NCBI RefSeq assembly: GCF_001606025.1
Contig: NZ_CP014945.1
Coordinates: 3,100,001-3,164,000 of the forward strand
Length of the DNA: 64,000 nucleotides
Direction of reading: 5' to 3'
From: Psychrobacter alimentarius
GTDB taxonomy: Bacteria > Pseudomonadota > Gammaproteobacteria > Pseudomonadales > Moraxellaceae
Of the stretch, positions 41,348 through 52,163 are shown piece after piece. Position numbers and translations under genes: made by a program. The notes beneath the pieces were generated by a model. The model had not been told where the DNA came from and made no database searches. It worked only from the letters and a program-made list of their open reading frames with translations. Position 1 is the first letter of the stretch. Each line of letters starts with the position of its first letter.

Positions 41348-42772
41348 TCAGACCACCTGATTGGCCATACTCAATTGATTGACGAGTTGAATGAAGTGTT
41401 CACCACGGGCAGCATAACCGCTATATTGATCAAAGCTGGCACAAGCTGGTGACAATAACACAGCCTGCACTTGTGATAAGCTACTTTTAGTCACTTGCGG
41501 TACAGTGGCAAAAGCATTCTCCATCGTCTGACACTGATAGAGTGCTACATCCTCGCTTAGCTTAGCTGATCGAAGATGCTGCTCGATCATTTTGGCATCT
41601 TCTCCAATCATCAGTACATGACTGACATATTGATTAATAAAAGACGTCAACTCACCAAATTGTTGACCTTTACCCTGCCCGCCTAAAATCAATAATAGCT
41701 TACCATCTTTTGGCGCATAGACTTCGCCGAGTCCTTGAATAGCGGCTATGGTCGAGCCAATATTAGTACCTTTCGAATCATTGAAATAATCGATATTGGT
41801 AACTTTGGCGACGTACTGACAGCGATGATCAAGTCCTGAAAACTGTTGCAAAGTCTGTAGCATGCTATCAAGTGGCAAACCGGCAAGCTCACCTAACGCC
41901 AATGCAGCTTGGGCATTGAGCAAATTATGACGACCTTTAATCAACAGTTTGTCTGCCGACAGTAGCCTTTCTGTACCGCGCGCAAGATAAGTTTGACCTT
42001 CAGAATCAATGATAAGACCATACTGCCCTTTATCAGGAGCCTGAATACTGGTGCTCACTCTAGGTAGGTTATCGGCAACCAGCGGGCGAGTGAGTGCGTC
42101 TTCTCGGTTAATGACCACAGATTTGGCACCTTGAAAGATGCGATGTTTTGCTTGATGATAGCCAAGCATATCGCCATGGCGATCCAAATGATCAGGCGAC
42201 ATATTAAGGACCGTGGCCACCTGCGCTCCCAAATTGGTCACCGTTTCTAGCTGAAAGCTGGACAATTCAAGCACGGCCAGTTCCATATCGTCATTGGCAA
42301 GTAGGGTCAATGCTGGTACGCCTATGTTGCCACCGACACCAACATTCACCCCAGCATCCGCTGCCATTTGTCCAACCAATGTCGTCACTGTACTTTTGGC
42401 GTTAGAGCCTGTTATCGCTACTATTGGTACAGTGCAAGCTTCACAGAATAGCTGAATATCACTGACAACGGGAATGTTGGCTTGCCGTGCAGCCGCCACA
42501 GCATCGGTATCAAGAGAGATACCAGGACTAATAATAATACGCGCCGCTTGTTGTAATAGCTCTGCGTCGATGCTACCAAACTGGCGAATGCTAATCTCAG
42601 GAGGTAACTGATTGGCTAACTTGGGTGCAGCTTGCGCGTCTGTGACAGCTACCTGATAGCCTTGATTGGCCAAATAGTGCGCGACCGATAGCCCCGATTG
42701 TCCCAAACCGACCACGACTTGTAGACCACTGCCTTTATGAAGTAAAACGTCTGCTGCAGTACTGGTGGTCAT
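41348..42772 (-). CDS. murD: UDP-MurNAc-L-Ala:D-glutamate ligase MurD
   Basis: Adds D-glutamate to UDP-MurNAc-L-alanine in the cytoplasm. The N-terminal domain reads VVGLGQSGLSVAHYL; the ATP loop is AITGSNAKSTVTTLV; later motifs include NMSPDHLDRHGD, GRHNLLNAQAALAL and NDSKGTNIGSTI. 474 residues, normal. An AAGGA site precedes the ATG. It pairs with ftsW downstream; in E. coli both sit in the dcw cluster, here they are detached from it. Confidence 0.97.
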   Translation of the reverse strand: MTTSTAADVLLHKGSGLQVVVGLGQSGLSVAHYLANQGYQVAVTDAQAAPKLANQLPPEISIRQFGSIDAELLQQAARIIISPGISLDTDAVAAARQANIPVVSDIQLFCEACTVPIVAITGSNAKSTVTTLVGQMAADAGVNVGVGGNIGVPALTLLANDDMELAVLELSSFQLETVTNLGAQVATVLNMSPDHLDRHGDMLGYHQAKHRIFQGAKSVVINREDALTRPLVADNLPRVSTSIQAPDKGQYGLIIDSEGQTYLARGTERLLSADKLLIKGRHNLLNAQAALALGELAGLPLDSMLQTLQQFSGLDHRCQYVAKVTNIDYFNDSKGTNIGSTIAAIQGLGEVYAPKDGKLLLILGGQGKGQQFGELTSFINQYVSHVLMIGEDAKMIEQHLRSAKLSEDVALYQCQTMENAFATVPQVTKSSLSQVQAVLLSPACASFDQYSGYAARGEHFIQLVNQLSMANQVV

Positions 42773-43417
42773 ATCTATTCCTTCTATTAAATGCGCGAAA
42801 TGGCATCAAACAAACCTAGGGTGGCAATAAGCAAAACGATACCATTGAGATGAGAAGCATCATAACGGTATCGTTTAGATTTCGGTACTGCTTTTTTATG
42901 ACTTTATGCTATGATGCGCCTGTTTTTATATACAGAAGCTAATGTTATAATAGTCATTCTGATTTATATATGACTGGGTATTAATCCACCCGTTTTAGTT
43001 TATCATGTTGTCACTGTTGGCGCGCTATTGTCATCTCTTTAGCAACAGTCCATGTTGTGATAACGGTATATCAGACTATCGCTGTCATCTGACAGGTTAT
43101 TTATCACTCTCTAACGCAGCAACTCACTGCTGACGCTATTCGTTATTATATACGCTATTTTTAATACCTGACTTTACGCATCCTATTTTAAACATGATTT
43201 TTAGGCAATCTCACAGCATTTATCCTCGTGTTGATGAATGTTGAGCGCATGCATAATGTGAGTAAACATATTTTGTACTGGTCCTTAATAATTCAATACT
43301 ACAACGCGACACAACTCACGTTGTTGTAAAAATGACCCGCTATGATTATAGCGACGCAATCATTTTATCAGTGAATAATGATTACTCTTTTTGCCTCCAA
43401 CCTTATACAGTTTACTT
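42773..43417. other. Intergenic region, 645 bp, divergent promoters
   Basis: AT-rich spacer between murD (leftward) and the SulP transporter (rightward). No open frame of interest and no RNA gene I recognise. Promoters for both sides must lie here. Confidence 0.5.
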
Positions 43418-44917
43418 ATGACATCTTTTATTGATAACTTACGTGATGAGTGGTTTTCCAATGTACGCGGTGATGTTTTATCAGGTTTGGTCGTTGCACT
43501 GGCCTTAATTCCTGAAGCCATTGCTTTTTCTATAATCGCAGGGGTTGATCCCAAAGTTGGCTTATACGCTTCGTTTTGTATCGCTGTGGTCATCAGTTTT
43601 GTCGGAGGTCGTCCTGCTATGATTTCGGCAGCAACAGGGGCCATGGCGCTGGTGATGGTCGATTTGGTTGCCGAGCACGGCTTGCAGTATTTACTGGCAG
43701 CGACTTTATTATGCGGTGTCTTTCAGATTGTGATGGGCATTTTAAAGCTTGGTAATTTGATGCGCTTTGTTTCGCGCTCAGTGGTCATTGGCTTTGTTAA
43801 TGCGCTGGCAATATTGATATTCGCTGCTCAGCTACCAGAGCTAAACCCGATGACTGAAGGCGTCGGTATGACGGTTTATATCATGACCGCAGTGGGTTTA
43901 GCGATTATCTACTTGTTCCCGCTCATTCCTAAGGTTGGGCGTGTCATTCCCTCACCCCTTATCTGTATTGTTGGGTTAACCGCTGTTGCGATGTATATGA
44001 ATCTTGATATTCGTAATGTTGGCAGTATGGGCGATCTGCCTGACTCACTACCGATGTTTTTGTTGCCTGATATTCCATTGAACCTAAACACGCTATTTAT
44101 CATTGCACCTTATTCTATCGCGCTTGCCATCGTTGGTTTATTAGAGTCTATGATGACAGCCACGATTGTCGATGAATTGACAGACACACCAAGTGATAAA
44201 AACCGTGAATGTCGCGGCCAAGGTATGGCAAACGTCGTTTCTGGTTTTTTTGGTGGTATGGCAGGCTGTGCGATGATTGGTCAATCTATGATCAATGTCA
44301 AATCAGGTGGGCGGACACGGTTGTCTACCTTGATCGCAGGGGCGGTTTTGCTCATTATGGTGGTATTTTTAAGTGAGTGGGTCAGCCAAATCCCAATGGC
44401 AGCCCTCGTTGCAGTAATGATTATGGTCTCTATCGGTACATTTAACTGGCAATCTATTCGCGAGTTTAAAACGCATCCTATGTCATTCAATATTGTGATG
44501 TTAGCGACCGTTTTGACTACCGTGTTTACACACAATCTGGCTTATGGCGTGGGTGTGGGTGTATTGTTTTCTGCCTTGGCCTTTGCCAATAAGATTGGTC
44601 AGTTTTTAACCATATTTAGTGAGTATGATGAAAGCAGCAACACGCGCTATTATTATGTGCAAGGGCAAGTTTTCTTTGCGTCTACGACACAATTTTTAGG
44701 CAGTTTTGATACCAAAGAAGCATTGGACAACGTTCAGATCGACGTCAGCCAAGCACATTTTTGGGATGTCAGTGCCGTCGATACGCTAGATAAGCTGGTT
44801 ATGCGCTTGCAACGTGAAGGCACAGATGTCAAAGTGGTAGGACTCAATCATGCAAGCCGAACCTTGATTGATCGCTTTTCTGTCCATGATCTTCGCGAGA
44901 TTGGTTTGCTCGATTAA
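43418..44917 (+). CDS. SulP family anion transporter with STAS domain
   Basis: A SLC26/SulP transporter of about 499 residues from the ATG at 43418. The first segment reads [38 protein letters not shown], spanning residues 15-53, followed by further spans with [15 protein letters not shown] and [19 protein letters not shown]. The C-terminal STAS domain holds [20 protein letters not shown]. Substrates could be sulfate or bicarbonate; the neighbouring stress protein does not decide it. A TTG frame start at 43391 is less likely. Confidence 0.88.
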   Translation: MTSFIDNLRDEWFSNVRGDVLSGLVVALALIPEAIAFSIIAGVDPKVGLYASFCIAVVISFVGGRPAMISAATGAMALVMVDLVAEHGLQYLLAATLLCGVFQIVMGILKLGNLMRFVSRSVVIGFVNALAILIFAAQLPELNPMTEGVGMTVYIMTAVGLAIIYLFPLIPKVGRVIPSPLICIVGLTAVAMYMNLDIRNVGSMGDLPDSLPMFLLPDIPLNLNTLFIIAPYSIALAIVGLLESMMTATIVDELTDTPSDKNRECRGQGMANVVSGFFGGMAGCAMIGQSMINVKSGGRTRLSTLIAGAVLLIMVVFLSEWVSQIPMAALVAVMIMVSIGTFNWQSIREFKTHPMSFNIVMLATVLTTVFTHNLAYGVGVGVLFSALAFANKIGQFLTIFSEYDESSNTRYYYVQGQVFFASTTQFLGSFDTKEALDNVQIDVSQAHFWDVSAVDTLDKLVMRLQREGTDVKVVGLNHASRTLIDRFSVHDLREIGLLD

Positions 44918-45076
44918 TCAACGCTACATTTATTGATCGAACAGACCGTCAGATGTCGATCATCAATAAACGGTTGAATAAACAGCTGTATTGGCATAAA
45001 AAACTGGGTATCAATCTGACTGCCCTTAGTTGAAGCAAGCAGCTGCATCTTATTACTGCAATGATAGAGTGGTCTT

Positions 45077-45937
45077 ATGAGTAATTTAAAACCCGATAGT
45101 GTGATCGCCTGCTTGGACTGCCCAGATCATGTACAGGCCGTATTAGAAGCAAGTATGTGGGCCTCTACTCGTATGCAAGCACCTGTGGGATTGCTACATT
45201 CTGTACCAAGCTTGCAACAAAAAGCCGCTGTCAATTATTCAGGCTGCCTGAATATCGATGATGAAAACACTTTGCTTGAGCAGTTTACAACCACAGAGCA
45301 TTTGGGTAATTGTGAACTAAAATCGCAAGGCAAACTGCTGCTACATCAAGCCACCACTTACTGCGAACAGCAGCGCCACAAGCTCAAGACTTATACCTTA
45401 CATCGCCACGAAAACTTGAGTGAGAGTATCGATTATGTCGATGATGAAGCACAATTGATTGTGATCGGTCACCATGTGACCTGCAAATCAACATTGGGCC
45501 AACTGATTAGAGTCAGTCATTGCCCCATTTTGGTGACTCATGCACCATTTTTGCCCCCTACTACGGCCTTATTCGCCTTCGATAATAGTCCAACGTCTCA
45601 CAAACTCCTCAATTGGCTGTGCAAAACGTCCCTTGTTCGTGCTTTGACGGTTCACATTGTCATGGTAGGCAAAGAGAACTCTGAGAATTGTGATGCGCTA
45701 CGTGAAGCCTATGCGCGCCTCAGGCAGGCGGGTATCAAATCTAAAAAAGCCCTATTAGACTGCCGTGATGTGACTGCGGCTTTGAATTACTATCAAACTC
45801 AAAACAATATCGGGCTTTTGATGACAGGTGCTTTTGGCCAATCTCGTCTGCGTGGCCTACTAAAAGGCAGCGATACCAAAAAACTGCTACACAGTACTAA
45901 AACACCTTACCTTCTTTTACCGAAAGATTACGCGTAG
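45077..45937 (+). CDS. Universal stress protein, tandem UspA domains
   Basis: A 286-residue protein with two UspA-like halves. The second half has ALFAFDNSPTSHKLLNWL and the nucleotide-loop-type GLLMTGAFGQSRLRGLLKGSDTKKLL; the first half has LIVIGHHVTCKSTLGQLI, which is less complete. UspA proteins bind ATP and support stress survival; the target is unknown. It follows the SulP gene after 159 bases; the two are often paired in gammaproteobacteria and archaea. Confidence 0.85.
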   Translation: MSNLKPDSVIACLDCPDHVQAVLEASMWASTRMQAPVGLLHSVPSLQQKAAVNYSGCLNIDDENTLLEQFTTTEHLGNCELKSQGKLLLHQATTYCEQQRHKLKTYTLHRHENLSESIDYVDDEAQLIVIGHHVTCKSTLGQLIRVSHCPILVTHAPFLPPTTALFAFDNSPTSHKLLNWLCKTSLVRALTVHIVMVGKENSENCDALREAYARLRQAGIKSKKALLDCRDVTAALNYYQTQNNIGLLMTGAFGQSRLRGLLKGSDTKKLLHSTKTPYLLLPKDYA

Positions 45938-46716
<779 letters not shown>

Positions 46717-46792
46717 CGCATCAGACCAATTTATAGATAGACCATAACAGTCATACCGATAGCTTATTGCATCAATTCAAGGGGGAATTAAC

Positions 46793-48055
46793 ATGCAAAA
46801 CCAAATCTTCGAGCTCCAGTACGCACTTGATACCTTTTACTTTTTAATATGTGGGGCGCTAGTCATGTGGATGGCAGCGGGCTTCACTATGCTAGAAGCC
46901 GGTCTGGTTCGTTCAAAAAACACGGTTGAAATCTTAACCAAAAACGTCGCCCTTTTTGCTACTGCTAGTATCATGTACATGGTATGCGGTTACGCGATTA
47001 TGTATGGTGGCGAGTTTTTCTTAAGCGGTATCGCAGGCGGTGAGACATTGGTACAAGATGCTTTAGCTGCTTCAGCAGAAAATGGCTTTGGTGGTGATTC
47101 TGTTTACTCCGCTGCGTCTGACTTCTTTTTCCAAGTGGTGTTTGTTGCGACCTGTATGTCCATCGTATCAGGTGCAGTGGCTGAGCGTATGAAGCTATGG
47201 TCCTTTTTATTGTTTGCGGTCATTATGACTGGGTTTATTTACCCGTTGGAAGGAAGCTGGACATGGGGCGGTAATGATGTCTTTGGCTTATACAATCTTG
47301 GCGACATGGGTTTTTCTGACTTTGCCGGTTCTGGTATTGTACATATGGCAGGGGCAGCAGCAGCCTTGGCAGGTGTTTTGCTACTAGGTGCACGTAAAGG
47401 TAAATATGGCTCTAATGGTGAGATACGTGCTATTCCTGGAGCAAATTTACCACTCGCGGCCCTTGGTACACTGATCTTATGGATGGGCTGGTTCGGCTTC
47501 AATGGCGGCTCTGTATTAAAACTTGGTGATATTGCCAGTGCCAACTCAGTCGCTGTGGTATTTTTGAATACCAACGCAGCAGCAGCAGGCGGCGCTATTG
47601 GCGCACTACTAATCGCTCGCTTAATTTTTGGCAAAGCAGATTTGACCATGCTCTTAAATGGTGCACTTGCAGGTTTGGTCGCAATTACCGCAGAACCCTC
47701 TACACCTTCTGCCCTGCAAGCCACTCTATTTGGTTTGATCGCTGGTGTCATCGTGGTACTGTCTATTTTAGCATTGGATAAAATAAAAATAGATGATCCA
47801 GTTGGTGCTATTTCAGTTCATGGTGTGGTAGGTCTGTTTGGCATACTTATTGTACCGATTACCAATTCAGGCGTCACGTTTGTCGGACAACTCGCTGGTG
47901 CTGCCACGATCTTTGTATGGGTGTTCGTTGCCAGTTTAATCGTGTGGTCTATTATCAAATTAGTGATTGGTCTACGTATCTCTGAAGAAGATGAGTATGA
48001 AGGTGCGGATATCGCTGAGTGTGGTATGGAAGCGTATCCAGAGTTTGTCAGATAA
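46793..48055 (+). CDS. amtB: Ammonium transporter AmtB
   Basis: An ammonium channel in the inner membrane with about 11 to 12 spans. Conserved pieces: WMAAGFTMLEAGLVRSKN, the region DFAGSGIVHMAGAAAALAG with the pore His, and HGVVGLFG with the second pore His. 420 residues. It follows glnK after 76 bases and works with it. A strong terminator follows at 48088-48125. Confidence 0.96.
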   Translation: MQNQIFELQYALDTFYFLICGALVMWMAAGFTMLEAGLVRSKNTVEILTKNVALFATASIMYMVCGYAIMYGGEFFLSGIAGGETLVQDALAASAENGFGGDSVYSAASDFFFQVVFVATCMSIVSGAVAERMKLWSFLLFAVIMTGFIYPLEGSWTWGGNDVFGLYNLGDMGFSDFAGSGIVHMAGAAAALAGVLLLGARKGKYGSNGEIRAIPGANLPLAALGTLILWMGWFGFNGGSVLKLGDIASANSVAVVFLNTNAAAAGGAIGALLIARLIFGKADLTMLLNGALAGLVAITAEPSTPSALQATLFGLIAGVIVVLSILALDKIKIDDPVGAISVHGVVGLFGILIVPITNSGVTFVGQLAGAATIFVWVFVASLIVWSIIKLVIGLRISEEDEYEGADIAECGMEAYPEFVR

Positions 48056-48087
48056 CATGAGAATGCTTTACTAAATACTCATCCAAC

Positions 48088-48125
48088 AAAAAACCCGCAG
48101 AGCCAAAAGGTTCTGCGGGTTTTTA
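48088..48125. terminator. Bidirectional terminator after amtB
   Basis: AAAACCCGCAGA at 48090-48101 pairs with TCTGCGGGTTTT at 48112-48123, extended by CC/GG around an AAAA loop. It separates amtB from the convergent DUF2147 gene. Confidence 0.94.
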
Positions 48126-48159
48126 TTAGTTTTAACTTTATAAAAAATATACGATCAGC

Positions 48160-48543
48160 TTATTTCTTTTTCCATTGTTGACTGCGTGAAAATGGACCGA
48201 TATACCCTTTAATGTTCAAGGTATTGCCACTTAAGGTAGCTGTCATACGATAGTCTTTACCTTTTGCTGGGTCAGTAATTGTACCGCCACTATATTTGCC
48301 ATTGCCATCAGATTTCAGGCCTTTGATGACTGTCGTACCAATATATTGTTTACCCTTTTCCGTATTAGCAGCGATAAGTTTACCAGTCAACACGCCATTA
48401 GATTCAGTAATTTTTACAGTACCTTTTGGCTGACCTTCATCAAACGTCTGCCAAGTGGTATTGGCTAATGGATCAGCGGCAAATGCCATGCTAGCAATAC
48501 TGATACCGGCAACAGCTAACGTGGTTTTTGTAAATAGTTTCAT
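48160..48543 (-). CDS. DUF2147 family exported protein
   Basis: A 127-residue protein with a signal peptide (MKLFTKTTLAVAGISIASMAFA) and a small beta-rich domain starting DPLANTTWQTFDEGQPKGTV. DUF2147 proteins are periplasmic and of unknown function. The start at 48543 has an AGGGAG ribosome site; the upstream open stretch to 48564 is discarded. The end, RSQQWKKK, is close to the amtB terminator, which it shares. Confidence 0.82.
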   Translation of the reverse strand: MKLFTKTTLAVAGISIASMAFAADPLANTTWQTFDEGQPKGTVKITESNGVLTGKLIAANTEKGKQYIGTTVIKGLKSDGNGKYSGGTITDPAKGKDYRMTATLSGNTLNIKGYIGPFSRSQQWKKK

Positions 48544-48623
48544 AGATTGACTCCCTTCATACAATGATTGCTCGAAACATGATGTTTCTGATTTCTATGC
48601 TTATCCTTTGCTAGAATTTCCTA

Positions 48624-48758
48624 CTATAGGCACCGCGATTTTATATAATGTGAAAGATATTTATCGTGTTTGCCTGCTAGTTTTTTCAAAGACATAAGCG
48701 ATGTCTTGAATTCATTATAAGCAATTTTTAGCGTTTGCCTAGTAATTTTTTTACGCAT
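48624..48758 (-). CDS. 44-residue basic protein, unknown
   Basis: A short frame reading MRKKITRQTLKIAYNEFKTS and ending KSRCL, very rich in Lys and Arg, with a GGA site about nine bases upstream (another ATG lies four codons earlier). The stop is close to the DUF2147 start. A longer open frame to 48896 overlaps the next gene and is not used. Unrecognised; it may be spurious. Confidence 0.4.
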   Translation of the reverse strand: MRKKITRQTLKIAYNEFKTSLMSLKKLAGKHDKYLSHYIKSRCL

Positions 48759-48792
48759 TATTATTTCCATAAAACAAAACCATATCAAAGAG

Positions 48793-49056
48793 TTACAGAA
48801 AGGGGTTGTCGATATTTTTGTCCAATTGGTCATCTTTTTCTTTTGACTTACCCTCTTGCTTACTATAGAGACTATAACTTTCGAACGCTTGGACAATTTT
48901 ATTCGCTAGCTCCTGCAACTGCTGCGCTTGCTCATACCCAGCAGCGTCTAGCGTCAATTCGACATCGCCATACATAATGATTTTGTATTCTTGATTCTCA
49001 ATGACAAGCTCACCTATTTGCATGCTTTGGTGGTTGTTGGCAAATGGTTCAATCAT
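48793..49056 (-). CDS. 87-residue hypothetical protein
   Basis: A small soluble protein from the ATG at 49056 (AAGGA site), reading MIEPFANNHQSMQIGELVIE, then YKIIMYGDVELTLDAAGYEQAQ, and a charged Lys/Asp-rich C-terminus. The helix after AGYEQAQQLQELANKIVQAF has heptad-like spacing. The family is not recognised. It lies downstream of the endonuclease gene on the same strand. Confidence 0.6.
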   Translation of the reverse strand: MIEPFANNHQSMQIGELVIENQEYKIIMYGDVELTLDAAGYEQAQQLQELANKIVQAFESYSLYSKQEGKSKEKDDQLDKNIDNPFL

Positions 49057-49201
49057 CTGATCATCCTTTTTATTGACAGTCTTTTGCTTATATTTGTTTA
49101 CCAAACAGCCTTTGACCAATCAGTATCTGATCAACGGCTTCATAAATCATTATTTAAAATAAAGTACCATGAAATCAATACCTTCTTGGTTTGCTCTCTC
49201 T

Positions 49202-50110
49202 TTACGCTTGTAGCTGCGTTAATATCCAATCAATAATTGCCCAAACGAATAGCATCCATTCAGGCTCTTTTTGTGACGCCTCAGGCACGTCTGAACTCTC
49301 TCCTGCCTTCAATGGCAAATCAAAAGCCTGTGCCTTGGTTTCGGTATCAAGCACAGGTAATGCATCGATACCCGTCTTGTCCATCAACTCATCAACACTG
49401 ATAACTTGTATACGCTCTGACTCGTCGTTAGGCGCGTAATAAACGCCTGCTTGGTTAATTGCTGGAATATAAACAGCTTTATAAAAGTGGCTGGGTACAA
49501 GCACTCGATCCGCCAGTTGCTTGGTTTTTTTGTCTGTAAATGCTACCCCTGTTACCGCATAAACCTCACCATACTGCTGAGTCAAGTAACGAGTTGCCGA
49601 TTCAATATTGCGCCAGATATAGCGATTGTTGCGTGGCGACTGCGGAGCAATGTTGGCCAGACTAAAGCTATCATATTGCTGGCTACGCGTTGCCATATCC
49701 CCATTTGGCGATAAATGACCGCGATCATAGCCAGAGCCTGAATAGTCAGATAATGAGGCGCGCATAGATTTTGGTAATCTACTCTCTTCATGAAAGCTGT
49801 CTTCGCGATCTATCTGCTTGGCTTGTTGTAAACGGGTACGATCCAAATACTCTGCTGACCATAGTGGTGTACGTGATACACCAGAGTACATCACTGCAAA
49901 ACCATCCATGCACAATGCCTGCGTCTTATTATTTAATTTGGTATTAGTAAACTCAGGATAAATACCGCCATAAAAAGACTGACTACATTGACTAAAATCA
50001 TGAGCATATGCTGTCGCTAAAGGGATTGCCATAGCCATCACTGTCATCATGACGTTGTTTTTAAAACTGTGTTTGAGCCTGCCAAGACTTATCATGCAAC
50101 TATCAACCAT
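49202..50110 (-). CDS. Exported DNA/RNA non-specific endonuclease
   Basis: A NUC1-family nuclease, 302 residues. The active-site motif is DRGHLSPNGDMA, the His being the general base, with the metal-binding Asn in the following helix (NNRYIWRNIE). A hydrophobic segment (VMMTVMAMAIPLATAYA) precedes it and looks like a signal peptide, so the enzyme is probably periplasmic or secreted. A further hydrophobic end is FVWAIIDWILTQLQA. It may digest external nucleic acid as a nutrient source; that is inference. Confidence 0.87.
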   Translation of the reverse strand: MVDSCMISLGRLKHSFKNNVMMTVMAMAIPLATAYAHDFSQCSQSFYGGIYPEFTNTKLNNKTQALCMDGFAVMYSGVSRTPLWSAEYLDRTRLQQAKQIDREDSFHEESRLPKSMRASLSDYSGSGYDRGHLSPNGDMATRSQQYDSFSLANIAPQSPRNNRYIWRNIESATRYLTQQYGEVYAVTGVAFTDKKTKQLADRVLVPSHFYKAVYIPAINQAGVYYAPNDESERIQVISVDELMDKTGIDALPVLDTETKAQAFDLPLKAGESSDVPEASQKEPEWMLFVWAIIDWILTQLQA

Positions 50111-50183
50111 CTATCTATGCGTATCATTACGTGTACGCTATCGTAGCAGGCGTCTGCAAATAAAGAAAGATAAGGCGTAAGTC

Positions 50184-50212
50184 GTGACATTTTAAATGCT
50201 ATCGGCTATACT
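50184..50212 (+). promoter_or_regulatory. Promoter of tRNA-Ser
   Basis: A -35 GTGACA at 50184-50189, a 17-base spacer, and a -10 TATACT at 50207-50212. Start of transcription is expected about 8 bases before the tRNA. Confidence 0.7.
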
Positions 50213-50227
50213 AACCCGTCTCAAAAC

Positions 50228-50318
50228 GGTGAAGTGGGTGAGTGGCTGAAACCGCACGCCTGGAAAGTGTGTATACGTTAATCGCGTATCGAGGGTTCGA
50301 ATCCCTCCTTCACCGCCA
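50228..50318 (+). tRNA. tRNA-Ser (GGA anticodon)
   Basis: A 91-nt class II tRNA with CCA encoded. The acceptor stem GGTGAAG pairs with CTTCACC; the anticodon loop is CTGGAAA with anticodon GGA at 50262-50264; there is a long variable arm and a T-arm GAGGGTTCGAATCCCTC. It matches E. coli tRNA-Ser(GGA) well. Its 3' end is the integration site for the element that follows. Confidence 0.97.
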
Positions 50319-50463
50319 ATCTTATAAAAACCTAGTTTTCCCATCTTGTCCTAAATACTCCTATATCTCTCTGTAAACCTTTATAAATAACGCGTCTAGC
50401 GTTTTTTTTATGTCTACTGTTTTCCCAAGCTATCCGAACATAACCCACCTATTCCGTGGCTTG

Positions 50464-50602
50464 TGTTGGTCTATTCGTTGGTCTATGATTCATATACACC
50501 GTAATTAGACCAACATTCGATCTAGATTTATATGCCTTAGACCAACATAATCGTCTTAAAGCTTTAAACATATAGCTCGTAGGTATAGGAAATAGACCAA
50601 CA
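50464..50602. repeat. Five TAGACCAACA motifs upstream of the integrase
   Basis: Copies at 50506-50515, 50538-50547 and 50593-50602 in forward orientation, and inverted at 50464-50473 and 50476-50485 (one mismatch). The last overlaps the integrase ATG. They look like arm-type binding sites for the integrase between attL and the gene, and could also let it repress itself. Confidence 0.75.
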
Positions 50603-51960
50603 TGTTAAGTGATAGTAAGATCCGTAAGCTCAAACCCACTGATAAATGCACCCCTTCTCGTCCAGATAAATATAGCGATCATCAAGGTCTACAATTGCTC
50701 GTGCGTAGCACTGGTACAAAGTCATGGATAAGTGCTTATCGCTTTGATGGTAAGCAGCAAAAAACTACTTTAGGTACATACCCACAGATGAGCTTAGCAG
50801 AAGCTAGAGGTGCTAACGCTGATATTAAAACTTTAGTAGCTAATGGAATCAATCCAAAAAATAAAAAGCGTCAAGACAGACTTGCGAACGAGCAAGCTAA
50901 AATGTTCAATGATTATGCGCTTGAATGGCTAGAGGAGCGTGAGCGCAACGTAAAGCCTCGCACTTATCAGCAAGACTATAACCGTATGCATAAAGACGTG
51001 CTGCCGAGCTTTGAAGGCATCGCTTTAAAAGATGTAACATTCGAAGATTGCAAATCGATGGCAGACAAAATTGAAAGTAGGGCTGAAAAAGGAACACCGC
51101 CACGAGAAGTAACCAGACGTACTATTGATCTCGTTGGCAATATTCTCAAAAGAGCTAAGAGAGAACGTCTAATTGAGGTAAATCATACAGAAGGGTTAAA
51201 AGAGCTATATCCGAAAGCGAAAACTAAGCACATGAAACACGTTGAGCTTAGTCAGCTACCTAAGCTCTTACAAGACATTGAAAGCTACCATGGTCATGAC
51301 CAAACTCGATTGGGAATGAAATTTCTAGCCTATTCATTCTGTCGTACTATCGAGCTACGTATGATGAAATGGGAGCATATCGACTTCCCTAACCGTCTAT
51401 GGCGTGTTGATATCGATAATCTTAAGATAGCGCGTAAGCATGTTGTTCCTTTATCAGATCAGATGCTAGCAGTGTTAGAAGAGATGAGACCCATTACAGG
51501 TCAATATGAATACGTGTTCTATCATACTGGTATGCACCAGCCTTATAGCGAAGAATTCATTAATAATGCTTTAGACATCCTTGGCTACGCTGGCAAGCAA
51601 ACTGGTCACGGATTCCGGCATATCGCCTCAACTAACCTAAACGAGCTTGGCTATATGGGCGATGCCATCGAAAAGCAGATGGCACATGATAAGAAAAGTA
51701 GCATCCGCGCAGTTTATAACCACGCGCAACACTTAGAGGAACGACGCAAAATCATGCAGGTTTGGGCAGATTTTTTAGATCTACTCAGAGACAAAGGTGA
51801 AGTTGTAGACTTTCAGACAGCACGGCAACAGATTGAGAGTTCTTTAGCCAAATCTGAGAATGGATTAACGAAACACAGGAAAAATATAATGATAAACGCT
51901 TTACTAGATCAAGGTTTGACTATAGAAGACTTAAAACGATTCATCATTTCTGAAGACTAG
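50602..51960 (+). CDS. Tyrosine integrase (P4 type, DUF4102)
   Basis: A site-specific recombinase of 452 residues. The N-terminal arm-binding DUF4102 domain (LSDSKIRKLKPTD, GLQLLVRSTGTKSWISAYR) is followed by a core-binding domain and the catalytic domain with Arg248 (CRTIELRMMKW), HGFRH (His336, Arg339), His362, and Tyr372 in RAVYNHAQH. All catalytic residues are intact. It lies 283 bases after tRNA-Ser(GGA), whose 3' end is the attachment site. The frame runs on past the core for about 60 more residues. Confidence 0.95.
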   Translation: MLSDSKIRKLKPTDKCTPSRPDKYSDHQGLQLLVRSTGTKSWISAYRFDGKQQKTTLGTYPQMSLAEARGANADIKTLVANGINPKNKKRQDRLANEQAKMFNDYALEWLEERERNVKPRTYQQDYNRMHKDVLPSFEGIALKDVTFEDCKSMADKIESRAEKGTPPREVTRRTIDLVGNILKRAKRERLIEVNHTEGLKELYPKAKTKHMKHVELSQLPKLLQDIESYHGHDQTRLGMKFLAYSFCRTIELRMMKWEHIDFPNRLWRVDIDNLKIARKHVVPLSDQMLAVLEEMRPITGQYEYVFYHTGMHQPYSEEFINNALDILGYAGKQTGHGFRHIASTNLNELGYMGDAIEKQMAHDKKSSIRAVYNHAQHLEERRKIMQVWADFLDLLRDKGEVVDFQTARQQIESSLAKSENGLTKHRKNIMINALLDQGLTIEDLKRFIISED

Positions 51961-52163
51961 AACTTTTTGCTATGCTCGAAACTATTATGTAGTCAGCACA
52001 AACTTTACAACCTTTGTAGTGCTCGTTGCAGAAACAACAGTCTCAGATACCGTCATGACTACCCCTCTATTCACCTATTTTTTTAATAATAGATTTAATA
52101 GCCATTACTTATTTTTCGATTATTTAATCACAAGCATTTACACATTTCTATCAAAAAATCTCA
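51961..52163. other. Gap after the integrase
   Basis: About 200 bp between the convergent integrase and the RHH-tailed gene; only a weak inverted repeat (AGCAC/GTGCT) near 51998-52022 was noticed. Confidence 0.4.

Noticed and set aside
42773..43417. Possible RNA gene in the 645-bp murD-SulP gap
   Set aside because: No recognisable secondary structure or conserved RNA motif such as tmRNA, 6S or RNase P could be seen.
48735..48977. 80-codon rightward frame opposite the 87-residue hypothetical gene
   Set aside because: It is the complement of two leftward frames and lacks a ribosome site.
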